From Bradyrhizobium huanghuaihaiense (GTDB lineage Bacteria; Pseudomonadota; Alphaproteobacteria; Rhizobiales; Xanthobacteraceae), in assembly GCF_007830635.1 (NCBI RefSeq), contig NZ_VLLA01000023.1, positions 1 through 64,000 of the forward strand: DNA of 64,000 nucleotides. Reading direction: 5' to 3'. A program made the position numbers and the translations under genes. The notes under the pieces are model-generated. The model was not told the origin of the DNA. It worked only from the letters and a program-made list of their open reading frames with translations, and did no database searches. Positions 1 through 8,601 of this stretch are shown here, piece by piece (position 1 is the stretch's first letter; each line of letters opens with the position of its first letter).

Positions 1-270
1 TTCTGTCAAACCCCGTCGGTGTTGCGCGTGCTTGACCAGTGGATCAGGCGACGGTTGCGCGCCGTTGCCTGGAAGCAATGGAAGTATGGACCCGCTCGCT
101 TTGCCGAGTTGCGACGCCGCGGCGTCGGCCGGGATCTGGCGGCGCAAACCGCCGGCAGCCCACGTGGCCCTTGGCGGCTCGCGAACAGCCCCGCGCTCAC
201 CATTGCTCTGCCAAACGGCTTCTTTGCCTCACTCGGCTTGGCTTCCGTCGCGGCACGGCGACCCGCATAA
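1..270 (+). CDS. ltrA: Group II intron reverse transcriptase/maturase, C-terminal fragment (cut by window start)
   Basis: The reading frame is open from base 1 to a TAA at 268-270 and gives about 89 residues. It matches the maturase-specific end of group II intron proteins: LDQWIRRRLR, then WKQWK, then GPWR and the IALPN motif followed by GLASVA. This part binds the intron RNA and helps it splice. The reverse transcriptase and finger domains must lie before base 1. Intron RNA domains V/VI follow directly, as expected for an intron ORF in domain IV. The family call is firm. Whether the upstream part is intact cannot be seen. Confidence 0.9.
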   Translation, partial: FCQTPSVLRVLDQWIRRRLRAVAWKQWKYGPARFAELRRRGVGRDLAAQTAGSPRGPWRLANSPALTIALPNGFFASLGLASVAARRPA

Positions 271-350
271 TCCGCTGAACCGCCGGATACGGACCCGTAT
301 GTCCGGTGGTGTGGGAGGGGCGGAGCCGCGAGGCTTCCCCCTATCCCGAT
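1..350 (+). mobile_element. Group II intron, 3' end (domains V and VI)
   Basis: After the maturase stop, bases 279-286 pair with 303-310 and 288-292 with 295-299, forming the compact domain V hairpin. Domain VI follows at about 311-350. Its stem joins GGGAGGGG to CCCCCTATCCC, leaving an unpaired A near the 3' side as the likely branch point. The intron should end in CCCGAT at 345-350, with the 3' exon starting TGTGGCGCAG. The element points along the plus strand and sits just downstream of the 3' end of the minus-strand reductase gene. The exact boundary is inferred from the family pattern. Confidence 0.85.
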
Positions 351-372
351 TGTGGCGCAGCTGTCACCACAG

Positions 373-460
373 CGTCATTGCGAGCGAAGCGAAGCAATCC
401 AGAGTCTTTCCCTGGAGGCAGTCTGGATTGCTTCGTCGCAAGAGCTCCTCGCAATGACGG
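373..460. repeat. Intergenic palindromic repeat, family A (CGTCATTGCGAG type)
   Basis: The element begins CGTCATTGCGAGCGAAGCG and closes with CTCGCAATGACG, with an inner AATCCAG/CTGGATT pair. The same pattern recurs at 21732-21813 and 53527-53610. It lies between the intron end and the reductase gene, and can fold into a long imperfect hairpin in the RNA of either strand. Confidence 0.85.
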
Positions 461-480
461 AGGATGGAGCTACGGCGCCG

Positions 481-1581
481 CTACTCCGCCGGCTCGGCCG
501 CCAGCGTCGGGTAGTCCGTGTAGCCCTTCGCGCCGCCGCCGTAGAACGTGTTCTTGTCCCAGTCGTTCAGGCCAGCACCCTGCTTCAGCCGCTCGACGAG
601 GTCGGGGTTGGAGATGAACGGCTTGCCGAAGGCGATGAGATCCGCAGCGTTCGCGTCCAGCACCTTGGTGGCGAGATCGAAGTCGTAGCCGTTGTTGGCG
701 ACATAGGCGCCGGCAAAACGCTTGCGCAACGACGCATAGTCGAACGGCGCGATGTCGCGCGGCCCGCCGGTAGCGCCCTCGACAACGTGCAGATAGACCA
801 GCTTCAACGCGCTGAGGCCGTCGACGATGTAATTGTACAGGGCCTGCGGGTTGGAATCCGAGATGTCGTTGGCCGGCGTCACCGGCGAGATGCGGATGCC
901 GGTGCGATCGGCGCCGGCTTCAGCCACGACGGCCTTGGAGACTTCGAGCATCAGCCGCGCGCGGTTCTCGATCGAGCCGCCATAGGCGTCCGTGCGCTTG
1001 TTGCTGCCGTCCTTGGCGAACTGCTCGAGCAAATAGCCGTTGGCGCCATGAATCTCGACGCCGTCGAAGCCGGCTTCCAGCGCGTTCTTCGTCGCACGCT
1101 TGAAGTCGTCGATGATGCCGGGGATTTCGGAAAGCTCGAGTGCGCGCGGCTCGGAGACATCGGCGAAGCCGCCGTTCACGAACGTCTTGCCCTTGGCGCG
1201 GATCGCGCTCGGCGCCACCGGGGCTGCGCCATTCGCCTGAAGATCGACATGCGAGATGCGGCCGACATGCCAGAGCTGGATGAAGATCTTGCCGCCGCGC
1301 TCATGCACCTTGTCGGTGACCTTGCGCCAGCCGGCGACCTGCTCCTTGCTGTAGATGCCGGGGGTGTCCTGGTAGCCCTGGCCCTGCTGCGAGACCTGGC
1401 TTGCTTCGGTGATCAGGAGCCCTGCGGACGCGCGCTGGCCGTAATAGTCGGCGGCGAGCGCGCCGGGTACGAAGGTGCCGGGCACGGCGCGGTTGCGCGT
1501 CAGCGGCGCCATGACGAAGCGGTTGGCCAGCGTGATCGGGCCGAGCTTGTAGGTCTCAAACAATTTGGTCGAACGGCTCAT
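481..1581 (-). CDS. NADH:flavin oxidoreductase, Old Yellow Enzyme family (NemA-like alkene reductase)
   Basis: This 366-residue protein is a full-length FMN-dependent ene-reductase that reduces activated C=C bonds, or nitro groups, with NAD(P)H. Family marks are MAPLTRNRA near residue 24, IQLWHVGR near 100, the substrate-binding pair in EIHGANGYL (His and Asn, then the proton-donor Tyr) near 180, and YGGSIENR near 207. The start is ATG 1579-1581 (MSRSTKLFE). The frame is open for 24 more codons upstream, but that part does not look like the family. It appears to be a single gene. The physiological substrate cannot be told from sequence. Confidence 0.93.
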   Translation of the reverse strand: MSRSTKLFETYKLGPITLANRFVMAPLTRNRAVPGTFVPGALAADYYGQRASAGLLITEASQVSQQGQGYQDTPGIYSKEQVAGWRKVTDKVHERGGKIFIQLWHVGRISHVDLQANGAAPVAPSAIRAKGKTFVNGGFADVSEPRALELSEIPGIIDDFKRATKNALEAGFDGVEIHGANGYLLEQFAKDGSNKRTDAYGGSIENRARLMLEVSKAVVAEAGADRTGIRISPVTPANDISDSNPQALYNYIVDGLSALKLVYLHVVEGATGGPRDIAPFDYASLRKRFAGAYVANNGYDFDLATKVLDANAADLIAFGKPFISNPDLVERLKQGAGLNDWDKNTFYGGGAKGYTDYPTLAAEPAE

Positions 1582-1760
1582 GGGAATGCTTCCAGGCGGT
1601 GAGAGGTCCCGAACACTTGTGCATCGCGACATCAGGCGCAAGGGATGAGCCATACGGAAAGTGCAGGCGAGCTACGCGGCAGCGCCCGCGTAGCATAATT
1701 CATGTGCAATTCCGGCTGCGACAGCGGATTTCCACTGACGCCGCCGTGCGATTTCGCAAA

Positions 1761-2264
1761 TCAGTTCGCGCCGAGGAAATCGCGCTTGCCGATCTCGACG
1801 CCGTTATGGCGCAGGATGCCGTGGGCGGTCGTGGCGTGGAAATAGAAGTTCGGCAGCGAGAATGCGCTGAGGAATTCCTGGCCCTTCATTGTGGTGGTTT
1901 TGTTGGGGCCGGTCGGGAAGGTGACGTCCTTGGCTTCGGCGCCCTCGAACTGCTCGGGCTTGAACGATTTGACGTAGTCGATCGTCTTCGCCAGCCGCTG
2001 CTTCAATTCCGCAAAGCTGGTCTCGGTGTCGGGATTCGAAGGCACTTCGCTGTGCGTGAGCCGCGCGCAGCCCTTGGTGGCGAAATCGCTGACGAGCTGG
2101 ATCTGCTTCGACAGCGGCAGCATGTCCGGGAACAGGCGCGAGCCGAGCAGCACGCCGGGGTCGATCTTTTTCGCCGCGCAATGCGCCTCGGCCTTGGTGA
2201 GCAGGCCGGTCAGGCTGTTCAGCATTTGCAAATAAGCAGGGACGACGGCGTCGTAGAAGGACAT
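1761..2264 (-). CDS. DUF1993 domain-containing protein
   Basis: This 167-residue protein resembles the DUF1993 family, small all-helical proteins related to DinB-like four-helix bundles. Typical sequence includes the start SFYDAVVPAYLQMLNSL, the LFPDMLPL stretch, and the late FYFHATTAHGILRHNG containing two His residues. No signal peptide or membrane segment is seen, so it should be cytoplasmic. No function is known. It is separate from the reductase gene (about 180 bases away) and from mltB. Confidence 0.85.
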   Translation of the reverse strand: MSFYDAVVPAYLQMLNSLTGLLTKAEAHCAAKKIDPGVLLGSRLFPDMLPLSKQIQLVSDFATKGCARLTHSEVPSNPDTETSFAELKQRLAKTIDYVKSFKPEQFEGAEAKDVTFPTGPNKTTTMKGQEFLSAFSLPNFYFHATTAHGILRHNGVEIGKRDFLGAN

Positions 2265-2416
2265 GTGATGCTCGCTTCAATGAGAGGAAATCTCAGGAGA
2301 AAACCTGAGCCACTCACATGGGAGCCTCATGGAAAAATACAATCGCGAAAGCGGCTTGTGCGGTGCGAAAATTCTATCGCGCTACCTTCTTCGCTGTCAT
2401 CGCCGCCATCCCCTCG

Positions 2417-2522
2417 CTGTCATCGCCCGGCTCGACCGGGCGATCCAGTACGCCGAGACAGTTATGGTTGAATCGATAGGCCGCGGCGTACTGGATGCCC
2501 CGGTCAAGCCGGGGCATGACAG
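2417..2522. repeat. Intergenic palindromic repeat, family B (CTGTCATCGCCCG...CATGACAG)
   Basis: The outer arms CTGTCATCGCCCGG and CCGGGGCATGACAG flank an inner pair, CGATCCAGTACGCCG and CGGCGTACTGGATG. Related copies lie at 11491-11594 and 59941-60038. It fills most of the gap between the DUF1993 and mltB genes. Confidence 0.85.
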
Positions 2523-2534
2523 CCAGATGGGTCG

Positions 2535-3836
2535 CTACCGCACCACTCCCGCCGGCTGCGCCTGCGCCGTGCCGCCGCGCATCCGGGCGAGCAGCTCGGC
2601 GGTCGGCCAGGAATCCGCCGGCAGGCCGAACTTGATCTGCATCGCCTTCACCGCGGCGCGGCTCTGCTGGCCGAGCACGCCGTCGACCTTGCCGACATTG
2701 AAGCCGGCCTGGACCAGGAGCTGCTGCAATTGCTTGAGCTCGTTGAACGGCAGCTGCGCAACCGGCGCAGCAGGCTTGCGCATCGGGGCCGCGCCCGCGA
2801 TGCGGGTGGCGAGATAGCCCGCGGTGGTCGAATAGATCAGCGAGTTATTCCACTCGGTGTAGGCCGCGAAATTCGCATACGCCATGAAGGCAGGACCGGT
2901 CCGTCCCATCGGCAGCAGCACGGAGGCCGGCAGATTGTCGTTCGGCAGCGGCCGTCCGTCGGGATAGGTGACGCCCAGCTGCGCCCATTTCGAGCGCGGC
3001 TGTTGCACGGTGAGATCGGTCTGCTCCCACGGCAGGTTTTGCGGCACCTTGATCTCCTCCAGCCACGGCTCGCCGCGCCGCCACTTCAAGCCGTTGGCGA
3101 TGTAGTTCGCGGTCGAGCCGATCACGTCGTCCTCGCTGCGCAAGAGATCGCGCCGCCCGTCGCCGTCATAGTCGACCGCGTAGTTGACGTAGTGCACGGG
3201 CAAGAATTGCGTCTGGCCGAGCTCGCCGGCCCAGGAGCCGACCATCTCGTCGGGCGTGAGATCGCCGCGGTCGATGATCTTCAGCGCGGCGATGGTCTCG
3301 TTCACGAACATCTCCGAGCGGCGGCAGTCATAGGCGAGCGAAACCAGCGATTTCAGCGTCGGCAGGTTGCCCATGTTGGCGCCGAAATCGCTCTCCAGGC
3401 CCCAGAAGGCGGCGATCACCGCCGGCGGCACGCCGTATTCCTTTTCGGCGCGCGCGAAGGCAGAGGCGTGGTTCTTGATGTGCTGCTGGCCGTTCTGCAT
3501 GCGATAGGGCGCGGCCATGCGTCCGGCGAACTCGGTGAAGAGCTGGCCGAACACGCGCTGGCCGCGGTCGCGGTTGACGATGCCCTGGTCGTAGACGAGG
3601 TAGGGCGAGGCTTCCGCGATCGTCCGCTGCGATACGCCGGCGGCGACCGCCTGGCTCTTCACGTCGGCGAGGAAGCGATCGAAGCTCGCGCCGTTATGGC
3701 ACGAGGGCGCGCGCAGCGACGGTGCGGTCGCTTTGGGCGCCGCGGGCCTTGCGGGCGGCGGTGCGAACTGGGCAGAGGCGGTGGTGGAGCATGCGAGGAG
3801 CGCGACGGCCGCGATCGCAAATCGGGTCTGGAGCAT
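2535..3836 (-). CDS. Lytic murein transglycosylase, MltB family, with C-terminal peptidoglycan-binding domain
   Basis: A signal peptide (residues 1-22, ending TASAQ) sends this 433-residue protein to the periplasm. There it should cleave glycan strands of peptidoglycan to anhydro-muropeptides. The catalytic Glu is residue 148 in FWGLESDFG. The MltB core continues through GELGQTQFLP and the DYDGDGRRDL stretch. Residues about 365-420 form a PG_binding_1 domain (LQQLLVQAGF, VDGVLGQQSRAAV). Unlike E. coli MltB there is no lipobox at the signal cleavage site, so it is probably soluble. A repeat lies on each side. Confidence 0.92.
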   Translation of the reverse strand: MLQTRFAIAAVALLACSTTASAQFAPPPARPAAPKATAPSLRAPSCHNGASFDRFLADVKSQAVAAGVSQRTIAEASPYLVYDQGIVNRDRGQRVFGQLFTEFAGRMAAPYRMQNGQQHIKNHASAFARAEKEYGVPPAVIAAFWGLESDFGANMGNLPTLKSLVSLAYDCRRSEMFVNETIAALKIIDRGDLTPDEMVGSWAGELGQTQFLPVHYVNYAVDYDGDGRRDLLRSEDDVIGSTANYIANGLKWRRGEPWLEEIKVPQNLPWEQTDLTVQQPRSKWAQLGVTYPDGRPLPNDNLPASVLLPMGRTGPAFMAYANFAAYTEWNNSLIYSTTAGYLATRIAGAAPMRKPAAPVAQLPFNELKQLQQLLVQAGFNVGKVDGVLGQQSRAAVKAMQIKFGLPADSWPTAELLARMRGGTAQAQPAGVVR

Positions 3837-3883
3837 AGGGGTTCCGGCGGGGAGGGCAGGCGTGGATTCGCCCGAAGTCTAAA

Positions 3884-3928
3884 GCATGATCCGGAAAAGT
3901 GCGAAGCGGTTTTCCGAAAAGATCATGC
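3884..3928. repeat. Palindromic repeat, family I (GCATGATC...GATCATGC)
   Basis: Eight-base arms GCATGATC and GATCATGC enclose GGAAAAG and CTTTTCC-type inner segments. A second copy lies at 41890-41934 in the opposite orientation. Here it occupies the gap between mltB and the glycosyltransferase gene. Confidence 0.8.
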
Positions 3929-5869
3929 CTATCCAAACAGCCGCATCAGCAGCGCCTTTCCGACCGGGAGCGCCCTGACGCCCTGATAGGCGCGCACATA
4001 TTCGCCGGCATAGAACGCCCTGATCGCGTGCACGCGCGTGTCCATGCCCTCCTCGAACCGCACCGCGAATCCGTCCGTCGTCCGCCGCACCACGATCGCG
4101 GCGATCGAGCGGCCATAGATCCGGCAGTCGATCGTGCTGCCGGGCGCGGGCGGCTCGGGGTCGATCAGCCGGGCGCCGGTGATGGAGATGTCGGCGAGCC
4201 GCGCCAGATGCCAGTTGCCGTCCTGGCGCAGCAGTACCGGTTCGTTGCGATGGAAGCGCTCCGCCTTGCGCTTGCGCGGCTGCTCGATGCAGACGAAGCA
4301 GACCACGGTGAGGATGAGCGCGTTGTAAAGGCTCCATGCCAGCGCCAGTCCGCCATAGGCGATGTTCTCGCCGCGCAGATGCAGGATGAAGGCGTAGGCG
4401 ATGGCCGCCAGCGTGATGAGAAGCGCGCTGCCATAGAGCCGCAGCAGCGGCCATTCGACGAACCGCCTGTCACGGTCGCCGCCTTTCGCGGTGACCTTGA
4501 ACTTATGTCCTTTCGGCCTCAAGAGGCCGGTTGCCACCGCCATGAGCACCGCAGGCGCCGCGATGAGTTGCGACACGTCCGTCATCATGGCGAGCGAGCG
4601 GCCGCGCGACAGCCAGGCCATGGTGAGACCGTGCCAGACATAGAACGGCAGAAAATAGCGCAGCAGCTCGGTCAGGTCGGCGCGGACGGCCTTGATGCCG
4701 AACAGCAGGAACAGCCAGGGCACCACGAGGCCCGCCACCTTCGAGGTGTAGACCGCGGCCCAGCTCATGAAGGCATCGACCAGCGAGAGCCGGTCGATGA
4801 AGGAGAGCTTCGACCTCCGCGACAGCGGTCCGCTGCGGCCGCGCACGATCTGCATCAGGCCGAGGCACCAGCGGGCGCGCTGGGTGATGTATTCCTTCAA
4901 CCCTTCCGGCGCGAGCCCGATCGTCAATCGCTCGTTGAGATAGATCGTGGTGAGGCCGCCTTCCTTCAGGCGCAGCGTGACGAGATAGTCCTCCGTCACC
5001 GAGTCGGTCGGAAAGCCGCCGATCCGCACCAGGCCGGCATAGCGAATGAGCGACGAGGTGCCGCAGCAGAAGGCGACGCCCCAGGCATCCTTCGCCGGCA
5101 GCAGGATGTCGAAGAAGAATCGTTGCTCGTCGGGCCAGACGTCGGTCGCGGCAAGGTTGGTCTGGATCGGGTCGGGATTGATGAAGTGCTGCGGCGTCTG
5201 CACCACGCCGACCGAGGGATCATCCATGAGCGAGATGGTTCGCGCCAGGAAGTCGGGCCGCGGCACGAAGTCGGCATCGAGGACGGCGATGAATTGTGGC
5301 GGCTCGGACATTGCGCCGACATGCCGGAGCGCGTGATTGATGTTGCCGGCCTTGGCGTGGCGGTTGTCGGGCCGCGTCAGATAGTGGCAGCCGAGTTCGC
5401 CGGCGAGCCGCCTTAGCCAGGGCCGCCTTCCGTCGTCGAGCACCCAGACGCGATAGTTGCCGTACTCCATGCCGGTGGCGCCGATGATCGTGCGCTCGAG
5501 GATCGATCGCTCCTCGTTGTAGGTGCAGATGAAGACGTCGATGAGCGGTGCGCGCGGATCCCTGGCGCGGCCATCGATCCGGGCCGCCTTGGTGCGGTCG
5601 AGCGTGCGGCTCAGGAACAGCAGCGACAGTGAGACCGCAACGAGCGACGCCGCCTCCAGCAGCATGAAGGGATAGCCGATCACGGCATCCGCCGTCAGGT
5701 GCGGCGGCGGCAGCGTTGCGGTCACACGCCAGTGGAGATAGCGCAGCAGCAGAACGAGTGACGCGATGGCTAGAAACGAGCGGGCCATCGTGCTCTCGCG
5801 CCGGAGCAGCGGCACGATCGCCATGAAGGCGCCGAGCGCGATCAGGCCAGGCGTCAGCGCGCTCGTCAC
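3929..5869 (-). CDS. Membrane GT2 glycosyltransferase with PilZ domain (BcsA/BgsA-like polysaccharide synthase)
   Basis: This 646-residue inner-membrane protein resembles processive beta-glycan synthases. Membrane segments lie near residues 5-45 and 65-88. A GT2 catalytic domain spans about 107-350, with VLDDG at 143, LDADF at 197-201, TED at 292-294 and QRARW at 330-334, the acceptor/glucan-binding signature. More membrane segments follow to about 530. The C-terminus holds a PilZ domain (RKAER, then DISITGARL), fitting c-di-GMP activation. It overlaps the upstream membrane-fusion gene by 4 bases (ATGA). The order fusion protein then synthase resembles rhizobial bgsBA (mixed-linkage beta-glucan). 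A cellulose or Alg8-like product is possible. Confidence 0.85.
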   Translation of the reverse strand: MTSALTPGLIALGAFMAIVPLLRRESTMARSFLAIASLVLLLRYLHWRVTATLPPPHLTADAVIGYPFMLLEAASLVAVSLSLLFLSRTLDRTKAARIDGRARDPRAPLIDVFICTYNEERSILERTIIGATGMEYGNYRVWVLDDGRRPWLRRLAGELGCHYLTRPDNRHAKAGNINHALRHVGAMSEPPQFIAVLDADFVPRPDFLARTISLMDDPSVGVVQTPQHFINPDPIQTNLAATDVWPDEQRFFFDILLPAKDAWGVAFCCGTSSLIRYAGLVRIGGFPTDSVTEDYLVTLRLKEGGLTTIYLNERLTIGLAPEGLKEYITQRARWCLGLMQIVRGRSGPLSRRSKLSFIDRLSLVDAFMSWAAVYTSKVAGLVVPWLFLLFGIKAVRADLTELLRYFLPFYVWHGLTMAWLSRGRSLAMMTDVSQLIAAPAVLMAVATGLLRPKGHKFKVTAKGGDRDRRFVEWPLLRLYGSALLITLAAIAYAFILHLRGENIAYGGLALAWSLYNALILTVVCFVCIEQPRKRKAERFHRNEPVLLRQDGNWHLARLADISITGARLIDPEPPAPGSTIDCRIYGRSIAAIVVRRTTDGFAVRFEEGMDTRVHAIRAFYAGEYVRAYQGVRALPVGKALLMRLFG

Positions 5870-7221
5870 GGCGCGGTCTCTTGCCTTGCAAACACGACGC
5901 GGCCGGTGCGCCCCACCGTGCAGCCATGGGCGGCGGCATCGGCCAGCGCAACGGTCACGCGATACGGCTCCTTGCTCAGCGCGTCGGGATTGATGGCGAG
6001 ATTGGCGGGCGCGCCGGCGGCGCCGGTCAGATTGACCACGGTGCCGGAGATCGGCGCACCGCCGTCGTTCGGCTCGAACGTCGCGTGGTCACCGAGCTGC
6101 AGGCGGTTGTAGACACCCTCGGTGACGTTCGCGGTGATGACGGCGCCGCTGCAATCGAGCACCTTGAGCAGCGGCTGGCCGGCCTGCACGTCCTCGCCCG
6201 GCGAGGTCATCATCTCCCAGACACGCCCTGAGACAGGCGTCGTGATGTTGGCCTCGGAGAGATCGGAGAAGCGAACCTCCTCGATGATGATCTCGTTGGC
6301 GAGCCAGGCGATCTCGGTGTCGATGCGTGCGAGGTCGGCCTCGAGATCGCCAGCACGCTGGCGCATCTCCTCCTCGCGCTGCACCGAGCTCGGACGGTCG
6401 TTGTAGCTGTCGCCGAGGAAGGAGCCGCTCCGTGCCGCGGTGAGCTCGACCTTGGCAGCGTCCAGCCGCTTGCGCGCACCGAGCTCGGTCTGCTGCGACA
6501 CCGAAAGCTCGCGCGTCAGCCGCGCCAGCTCGACGGTGGAGACATTCCCGGTTTTCGCCAGCGAGGAGGCGCGCTCGACGGCGGCGCTGGCCTCGTCCCG
6601 CCGCGCCGCGGCCGCTTCGATCGAGGTCTGGATCTCGGCGATGCGGGCCTCGAGCTGCAGCACGCGTCCGTCGCGGAATTGCGCGGCCTGTCGCGCCAGG
6701 TCCTTTTGCGCGGCTTGCGCGGAGGCGAGCTTGGCGGCGAGGCTCGGCCGCTCGTTCTCCAGGCGCGATTTCTGCCGCCGGAGGTCGTCGAGCCGGGTGC
6801 GATCGCCGCGCGAGTTGACCACGCGCAAGACCACGGCGCCGGCGTCTAACCTGGCCTGGTCGGTCAGGCGCTGGGCGGCGACCACGCGCCCGCCGATCGG
6901 CGTGCGCAGGGTGACGAGGCGGGAATTCAGCACGGCCTCGACGCTCGAATATTCCCATATCGCGCGCAGCGGCAACCAGCCGAACACGGCGAGGAGGGCA
7001 AGGCCGATGGCGATCTTGGCGCCACGTCGCAGATGCGGCCAGCGCGGCTGCGATTCCGCCGTGGTCTGCGCCTCTGGCGAATGATCGGGCTCGTCGTTGG
7101 CGAACAGCTGCTCGTGCAGCGCCTCCTGCAATCCCTTGGCATCGCCTCTGGCGTCCTTGGCGTCGTGAGGCGGGGCAGCGGATGCTGGATCGGTGGAAGC
7201 TGCGCGAGAGCGATCGATCAT
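5866..7221 (-). CDS. HlyD-family membrane fusion protein (BgsB/Alg44-like partner of the synthase)
   Basis: The protein has 451 residues from ATG at 7219-7221; an in-frame GTG nine bases upstream is possible. A proline/acid-rich cytoplasmic tail is followed by one membrane segment (IAIGLALLAVFGWLPL, about 70-86). A biotinyl-lipoyl-like half (TPIGGRVV) comes next, then a long coiled coil with Arg/Glu heptads (about 140-330). The second lipoyl half follows (TPVSGRVWEMMTSPGEDVQAGQPLL), and then a beta-barrel end. It should span the periplasm and help move the nascent polymer. It is translationally coupled to the synthase gene. No outer-membrane partner is nearby. Confidence 0.85.
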   Translation of the reverse strand: MIDRSRAASTDPASAAPPHDAKDARGDAKGLQEALHEQLFANDEPDHSPEAQTTAESQPRWPHLRRGAKIAIGLALLAVFGWLPLRAIWEYSSVEAVLNSRLVTLRTPIGGRVVAAQRLTDQARLDAGAVVLRVVNSRGDRTRLDDLRRQKSRLENERPSLAAKLASAQAAQKDLARQAAQFRDGRVLQLEARIAEIQTSIEAAAARRDEASAAVERASSLAKTGNVSTVELARLTRELSVSQQTELGARKRLDAAKVELTAARSGSFLGDSYNDRPSSVQREEEMRQRAGDLEADLARIDTEIAWLANEIIIEEVRFSDLSEANITTPVSGRVWEMMTSPGEDVQAGQPLLKVLDCSGAVITANVTEGVYNRLQLGDHATFEPNDGGAPISGTVVNLTGAAGAPANLAINPDALSKEPYRVTVALADAAAHGCTVGRTGRVVFARQETAP

Positions 7222-7507
7222 GACGGTCACCGTGCTGACGCAATGTCAACGGAACCAGGTCAATGCACGACAACCGTGCGGTGTGCCCGGTTACCGCCAA
7301 TTTAGCCCAGGCTGCACTTTCCAGGTTCCTAAGCCTGTGCGTGTGTTTTTGCGCAAATCCCGGTCAAGCTTTAGCAACGCAGGAAAGGCTGGCCGCGCAT
7401 CCAGGAATCTGCGGCCCGGCGACGCACGAACCTTGCAGCGGCTGCCTGCATTCATACCTCGGAGGTGCCGGCCGGAGGCTTGCCCGCGGCCGCTCCAGGA
7501 GACGGCC

Positions 7508-8467
7508 ATGAACTATCTTCGTACCGCAATGCTGCTTGCAGGCCTCACCGCCCTGTTCATGGGCGTGGGCTATCTGATCGGCGGCGCCTCCGGTGCCATG
7601 ATCGCGCTCGTCATTGCTGCCGCGACCAATCTCTTCACCTACTGGAACTCCGACCGCATGGTGCTGCGCATGTACGGCGCCCATCAGGTCGATCGCGCGA
7701 GTGCGCCGGAACTGATCGGACTCGTTGCGGAACTTGCGGGCCGCGCCGGCCTGCCCATGCCGCGCGTATTCGTGATGGACGAAGCGCAGCCGAATGCATT
7801 CGCGACCGGCCGCAATCCCGAGAATGCCGCGGTCGCCGTCACCACCGGCCTGATGCAACAGCTCAGCCGCGAGGAGCTCGCCGGCGTGATCGCGCACGAG
7901 CTCGCGCACATCAAGCATCACGACACGCTGCTGATGACGATCACCGCGACCATCGCCGGTGCCATCTCCATGCTCGCCCAGTTCGGCATGTTCTTCGGCG
8001 GCCACCGCGACAACAACAGCGGCCCGGGCATCGTTGGCTCGATCCTGCTGATGATCCTTGCCCCGATCGGCGCCATGCTGGTGCAGATGGCGATCAGCCG
8101 CACCCGCGAATATGCAGCGGACAATCTCGGCGGCCGCATCGTCGGCCAGCCGATGTGGCTCGCCTCGGCTCTGATGAAGATCGAGGGCGCCGCGCATCAG
8201 GTCCCGAACTTTGAGGCCGAGCGCAATCCCGCGACCGCGCACATGTTCATCATCAATCCGCTGTCGGGCCAAGGTATGGACAATCTCTTCACCACCCATC
8301 CCTCGACGCAGAACCGCATCGCGGCGCTTCAACAGCTCGCCGCCGAGCTCGGCGCGCATGCGGCGCCGTCGCTGGGCGCCAACGAGAACTATCCGCCGCA
8401 AGGCCCGTGGGGCCGCTCGTCCTGGCGCGGTCCTTCACGCGGTCCGTCTCGCGGTCCTTGGGGCTGA
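7508..8467 (+). CDS. htpX: Protease HtpX (M48 family, membrane-bound zinc metalloprotease)
   Basis: This 319-residue protein has two N-terminal membrane segments (about 5-45) and the zinc motif HELAHIKH (H130, E131, H134). The third zinc ligand is the Glu in SRTREYAAD. Two more hydrophobic segments lie between. HtpX degrades misfolded membrane proteins. The start is ATG 7508 with a CAGGAGA ribosome site just upstream. The tail is a low-complexity Gly/Pro/Arg/Trp stretch ending GPSRGPWG. The second M48 protease at 56304-57512 also has GPWG in its tail. It is transcribed away from the beta-glucan-like operon across about 290 bases. Confidence 0.95.
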   Translation: MNYLRTAMLLAGLTALFMGVGYLIGGASGAMIALVIAAATNLFTYWNSDRMVLRMYGAHQVDRASAPELIGLVAELAGRAGLPMPRVFVMDEAQPNAFATGRNPENAAVAVTTGLMQQLSREELAGVIAHELAHIKHHDTLLMTITATIAGAISMLAQFGMFFGGHRDNNSGPGIVGSILLMILAPIGAMLVQMAISRTREYAADNLGGRIVGQPMWLASALMKIEGAAHQVPNFEAERNPATAHMFIINPLSGQGMDNLFTTHPSTQNRIAALQQLAAELGAHAAPSLGANENYPPQGPWGRSSWRGPSRGPSRGPWG

Positions 8468-8601
8468 CGGAACCCTCGGGTTTTACGCCGGGGTTTGTGA
8501 CCTGGCGCACACAGGATCGTCGCGGCGGGTGTTAACACCTCGCCGTGAGATTTGCTTCGAAAGGGGATGCATGGCCGGCCCTCAGCCGGCCAGCGTCGAA
8601 G

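Noticed and set aside
7432..7475. CTTG box before htpX as a heat-shock (RpoH) promoter
   Set aside because: The spacing to any -10-like box is too short, and no second box matches. It is not reported.
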